From contig PBYI01000049.1 in NCBI GenBank assembly GCA_002729525.1, forward strand, positions 1-64,000: 64,000 bases of DNA. The letters run 5' to 3'. Under the pieces are notes generated by a model. The model had not been told where the DNA came from. It made no database searches and was given only the letters and a program-made list of their open reading frames with translations. The translations under genes and the position numbers were made by a program. Below, piece after piece: positions 61,813 through 64,000 of the stretch; position 1 is the stretch's first letter, and every line of letters starts with the position of its first letter. Source of the stretch: Nocardioides sp. (lineage in GTDB: Bacteria; Actinomycetota; Actinomycetes; Propionibacteriales; Nocardioidaceae).

Positions 61813-63272
61813 CCGCCCGACCCGCCCGACCCGACCGTCCCGACCGGCTCGTCGCGCTGGAGGCGCGGGTACGCGAGGAGCTCGCGCTCACCGCCTACCC
61901 GGCGCCGGAGTGGGTACGCCCGCACCCGGCCGCCGCCGCGGCCGCGACCGGCGGCACCGAGGTGGTCGACGTGCTCGTGGTCGGCGCCGGCCAGGCCGGG
62001 CTGACCCTCGCCTTCGCGCTCAAGCGGCGTGGGGGGACCGACGTGCTCCTGCTCGACAGCGCCGAGGAGGGTGCGGAGGGTCCGTGGACGACGTTCGCGG
62101 CGATGCACACGCTGCGCACGCCCAAGCGGCTCACCGGCCCCGACCAGGGACTGCCCTCGCTGACGCCCGAGGCGTGGTACCGGGCGGCGTACGGCGACGA
62201 GGCCTGGGACGAGCTCGTGCACATCCCCAAGGAGCGGTGGCAGGGCTACCTGTCGTGGTTCCGGAGGATGACCGCGCCGCGGGTGCGCAACGGGGTGTCG
62301 GTGACCTGCGTCGGGCCGACCGAGGGCCACCGGGACCTGCTCGCGGTCGAGCACACCGGCGGCACGGTGCTCGCACGTCGGGTGGTGCTGGCGACCGGGA
62401 TGGACGGCAACGGCGAGTGGACCGTGCCCACGGTCGTGCGCGACGCACTGCCGGCCGACCGCTACGTGCACACCGGCGCGCCCGTCGACTTCTCCCGGTA
62501 CGCCGGCCGCCGCGTCGGCGTGCTCGGCGGCGGCGCGTCCGGCTTCGACTACGGCGGCTCCGCCCTGGAGCACGGCGCAGCCTCGGTCGACCTGTTCTTC
62601 CGGCGTACCGAGGTGCCGCGAGTCAACCCCTTCCGGTGGATGGAGTTCTTCGCGTTCGGCGCGCACTTCCCCGACCTGCCCGACGAGGACAAGTGGCGGT
62701 TCACCGCGCAGTTCAACCGCACGAACCAGCCGCCGCCGCAGCAGACCTGGTACCGCTGCACCCGCCACGACGCCTTCTCCTGGCACACCGCCGCCGGCTG
62801 GGACGCCGTCCGGCTCGACGGCGACGAGGTGGTCGTGACGACGGGGGCCGGGGAGTTCCGGTTCGACGACGTCATCGCCGCCACCGGGCCGAGCGTCGAC
62901 CTCGCCGCGCGCCCCGAGCTCGTCCTGCTGGAGCCGTACGTCGCCCGCTGGGGCGACCGGTTCACCGCGCCGACGGGCTGGGAGGACCCGAGCCTGGTCG
63001 GCTACCCCTACCTCGGCAGCGGGTTCGAGCTCACCGAGCGGACGCCCGGCGCCGCGCCCTGGATCGGGCGGGTGCACGACTTCACCTACGGCGCCCGACT
63101 CTCGATGGGCCTCAACGGCAACATGAACTCCGGCCTCGGCGCCGGCGGCCGTCGGCTGGCCGACGCGATCTCGCGGTCGCTGTTCCTGGAGGACCGGTCG
63201 GCGTTCTTCGACGACTACCGCGACTTCGACGTGCCCGAGCTGGTCGACCTCGGGCGGGGTGACCCGGCGTGA
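61809..63272 (+). CDS. FAD/NAD(P)-dependent flavoprotein monooxygenase-like protein
   Basis: The 487-residue protein has FAD motif VVGAGQAGLTLAF (GAGQAG at residues 59-64) and a second nucleotide motif VGVLGGGASGFDYGG, like class B flavin monooxygenases or lysine/ornithine N-hydroxylase relatives. The Baeyer-Villiger fingerprint is not obvious. An N-terminal 50-residue Pro/Ala/Arg-rich stretch precedes the fold. It could oxygenate a ring or amine in the pathway. Start and stop overlap neighbours (GTGA both). Confidence 0.78.
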   Translation: MTARPARPDRPDRLVALEARVREELALTAYPAPEWVRPHPAAAAAATGGTEVVDVLVVGAGQAGLTLAFALKRRGGTDVLLLDSAEEGAEGPWTTFAAMHTLRTPKRLTGPDQGLPSLTPEAWYRAAYGDEAWDELVHIPKERWQGYLSWFRRMTAPRVRNGVSVTCVGPTEGHRDLLAVEHTGGTVLARRVVLATGMDGNGEWTVPTVVRDALPADRYVHTGAPVDFSRYAGRRVGVLGGGASGFDYGGSALEHGAASVDLFFRRTEVPRVNPFRWMEFFAFGAHFPDLPDEDKWRFTAQFNRTNQPPPQQTWYRCTRHDAFSWHTAAGWDAVRLDGDEVVVTTGAGEFRFDDVIAATGPSVDLAARPELVLLEPYVARWGDRFTAPTGWEDPSLVGYPYLGSGFELTERTPGAAPWIGRVHDFTYGARLSMGLNGNMNSGLGAGGRRLADAISRSLFLEDRSAFFDDYRDFDVPELVDLGRGDPA

Positions 63273-64000
63273 GCGACCTCGACCGTGACCTGGTCGGCTA
63301 CGGCCGTCACCGCCCCGACCCGCGGTGGCCGGGCGGTGCACGGCTGGCGCTGAACATCGCGGTCAACGTCGAGGAGGGCGCCGAGGCGTCGGTGCCCGAC
63401 GGGGCGGCCCGGTCGGAGGCGCCGCTGACCGACGCGGGCGCGGCCGGCGCCGGCGTACCGGGGCGGGACCTGGCGGCGGAGTCGATGATGGCGTACGGCA
63501 GCCGGGTCGGCTTCTGGCGCGTGCACCGGCTGCTCACCGAGCGGTCGATGGTGGCGACGACGTCGGCGTGCGCGGTCGCGCTGGAGCGCAACTCCGACGC
63601 CGCGGCGGCCGCCCGCGAGGCCGGGTGGGACCTGATGGCGCACGGGCTGCGTTTCGACGAGCACTACCTGATGGACGAGGCGACCGAGCGGGCCTCCATC
63701 GCGGCGGCGGTCGACTCGCTGACGCGCACGTGGGGTGCGCCGCCGGCCGGGTGGTATTGCCGCTACGGGCCCTCGACCGCGACCCGCCGGCTGCTGGTCG
63801 AGCACGGCGGCTTCGCCTACGACTCCGACGCCTACGACGACGAGCTGCCCTACTGGACCTCGGTCAACGGGCGCCCGCACCTGGTCGTGCCGCACACGTT
63901 CTCGAACAACGACAACAAGTACGCCAAGGGCTGGTGGTCGACGTCGGAGGACGCCTTCACCTACCTGCGCGACGCCTTCGACGTCCTGCACGCCGAGGGC
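63269..64000 (+). CDS. PuuE-type polysaccharide-deacetylase-fold hydrolase (partial)
   Basis: The frame is open from GTG 63269 to the window end (244 codons). It has ARLALNIAVNVEEGAEASV, AESMMAYGSRVGFWRVHRLL, LMAHGLRFDEHYLMDEATE, YGPSTATRRLLVEHGGFAYDSDAYDDELPYW and VVPHTFSNNDNKY, which closely follow PuuE-type allantoinases. The family hydrolyses cyclic ureides or imides without the usual deacetylase reaction. The C-terminus lies outside. It overlaps the flavoprotein stop, so the operon continues past the window. Confidence 0.84.
   Translation, partial: MSDLDRDLVGYGRHRPDPRWPGGARLALNIAVNVEEGAEASVPDGAARSEAPLTDAGAAGAGVPGRDLAAESMMAYGSRVGFWRVHRLLTERSMVATTSACAVALERNSDAAAAAREAGWDLMAHGLRFDEHYLMDEATERASIAAAVDSLTRTWGAPPAGWYCRYGPSTATRRLLVEHGGFAYDSDAYDDELPYWTSVNGRPHLVVPHTFSNNDNKYAKGWWSTSEDAFTYLRDAFDVLHAEG

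Overview
The window is very GC-rich DNA with dense, actinobacterial-style coding. The gene content points to a high-GC actinobacterium, and I would guess Nocardioides or a relative. Clues are an EthA-type Baeyer-Villiger monooxygenase, a SigG-like sigma factor with a SnoaL-like tail, an ECF42-type sigma factor with its DGPF partner, a protein with the mycothiol-dependent maleylpyruvate isomerase fold, and a glpD/TetR/AGPS-like/lipid-kinase block arranged as in Mycobacterium tuberculosis Rv2249c-Rv2252. The genus is an inference from gene content and sequence style. No rRNA, tRNA or CRISPR array was seen.

Layout. Positions 1-80 hold the end of an IS110-type transposase. Positions 164-13000 carry a MocR-type regulator, fadB and fadA facing a MerR regulator, a DEAD-box helicase, an SDR-like protein, a CPBP protease, CsbD, ethA and an alpha-methylacyl-CoA racemase. 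Next are a HIT protein and a MalY-like C-S lyase (13024-14582). Positions 14663-25057 form a surface-glycan style cluster: five glycosyltransferase-like proteins, two sulfotransferase-like proteins and a methyltransferase. Positions 25197-29575 hold the ECF42/DGPF pair, an odd GH1 protein, a pirin and two overlapping half-SWEET genes. Positions 29842-34653 are the lipid kinase, AGPS-like oxidase, TetR and GlpD block. A Vsr-like endonuclease gene lies between two related palindromes (34671-35787). Then come the SigG-like factor, a frameshifted LuxR gene, a lipoprotein, a succinate-semialdehyde dehydrogenase operon, a probable small RNA (about 42505-42586), a large LuxR ATPase, a lipoprotein PBP, a second DEAD-box helicase, acetoacetyl-CoA synthetase and an AbrB-type membrane protein.

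The right end (52667 to beyond 64000) is a run of ten co-directional genes, mostly overlapping by 1-4 bases: nitrilase-like hydrolase, Atz/Trz amidohydrolase, GntR-type regulator, dihydroxyphthalate-decarboxylase-like protein, HpaB-type flavin monooxygenase, two amidases, two polysaccharide-deacetylase/cyclic-imidase-like hydrolases and an FAD/NAD(P) oxidoreductase. It looks like a catabolic operon for an unidentified N-heterocyclic or aromatic-amide compound, and it is the best candidate here for an undescribed system.

Two window-wide patterns stand out. First, at least 18 genes have a TAnnnT-like -10 hexamer ending only 6-8 bases before the start codon, which implies leaderless mRNAs; three divergent pairs share overlapping promoters of this sort. 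Second, several intergenic palindrome families recur, and three of them run into the stop codons of neighbouring genes.
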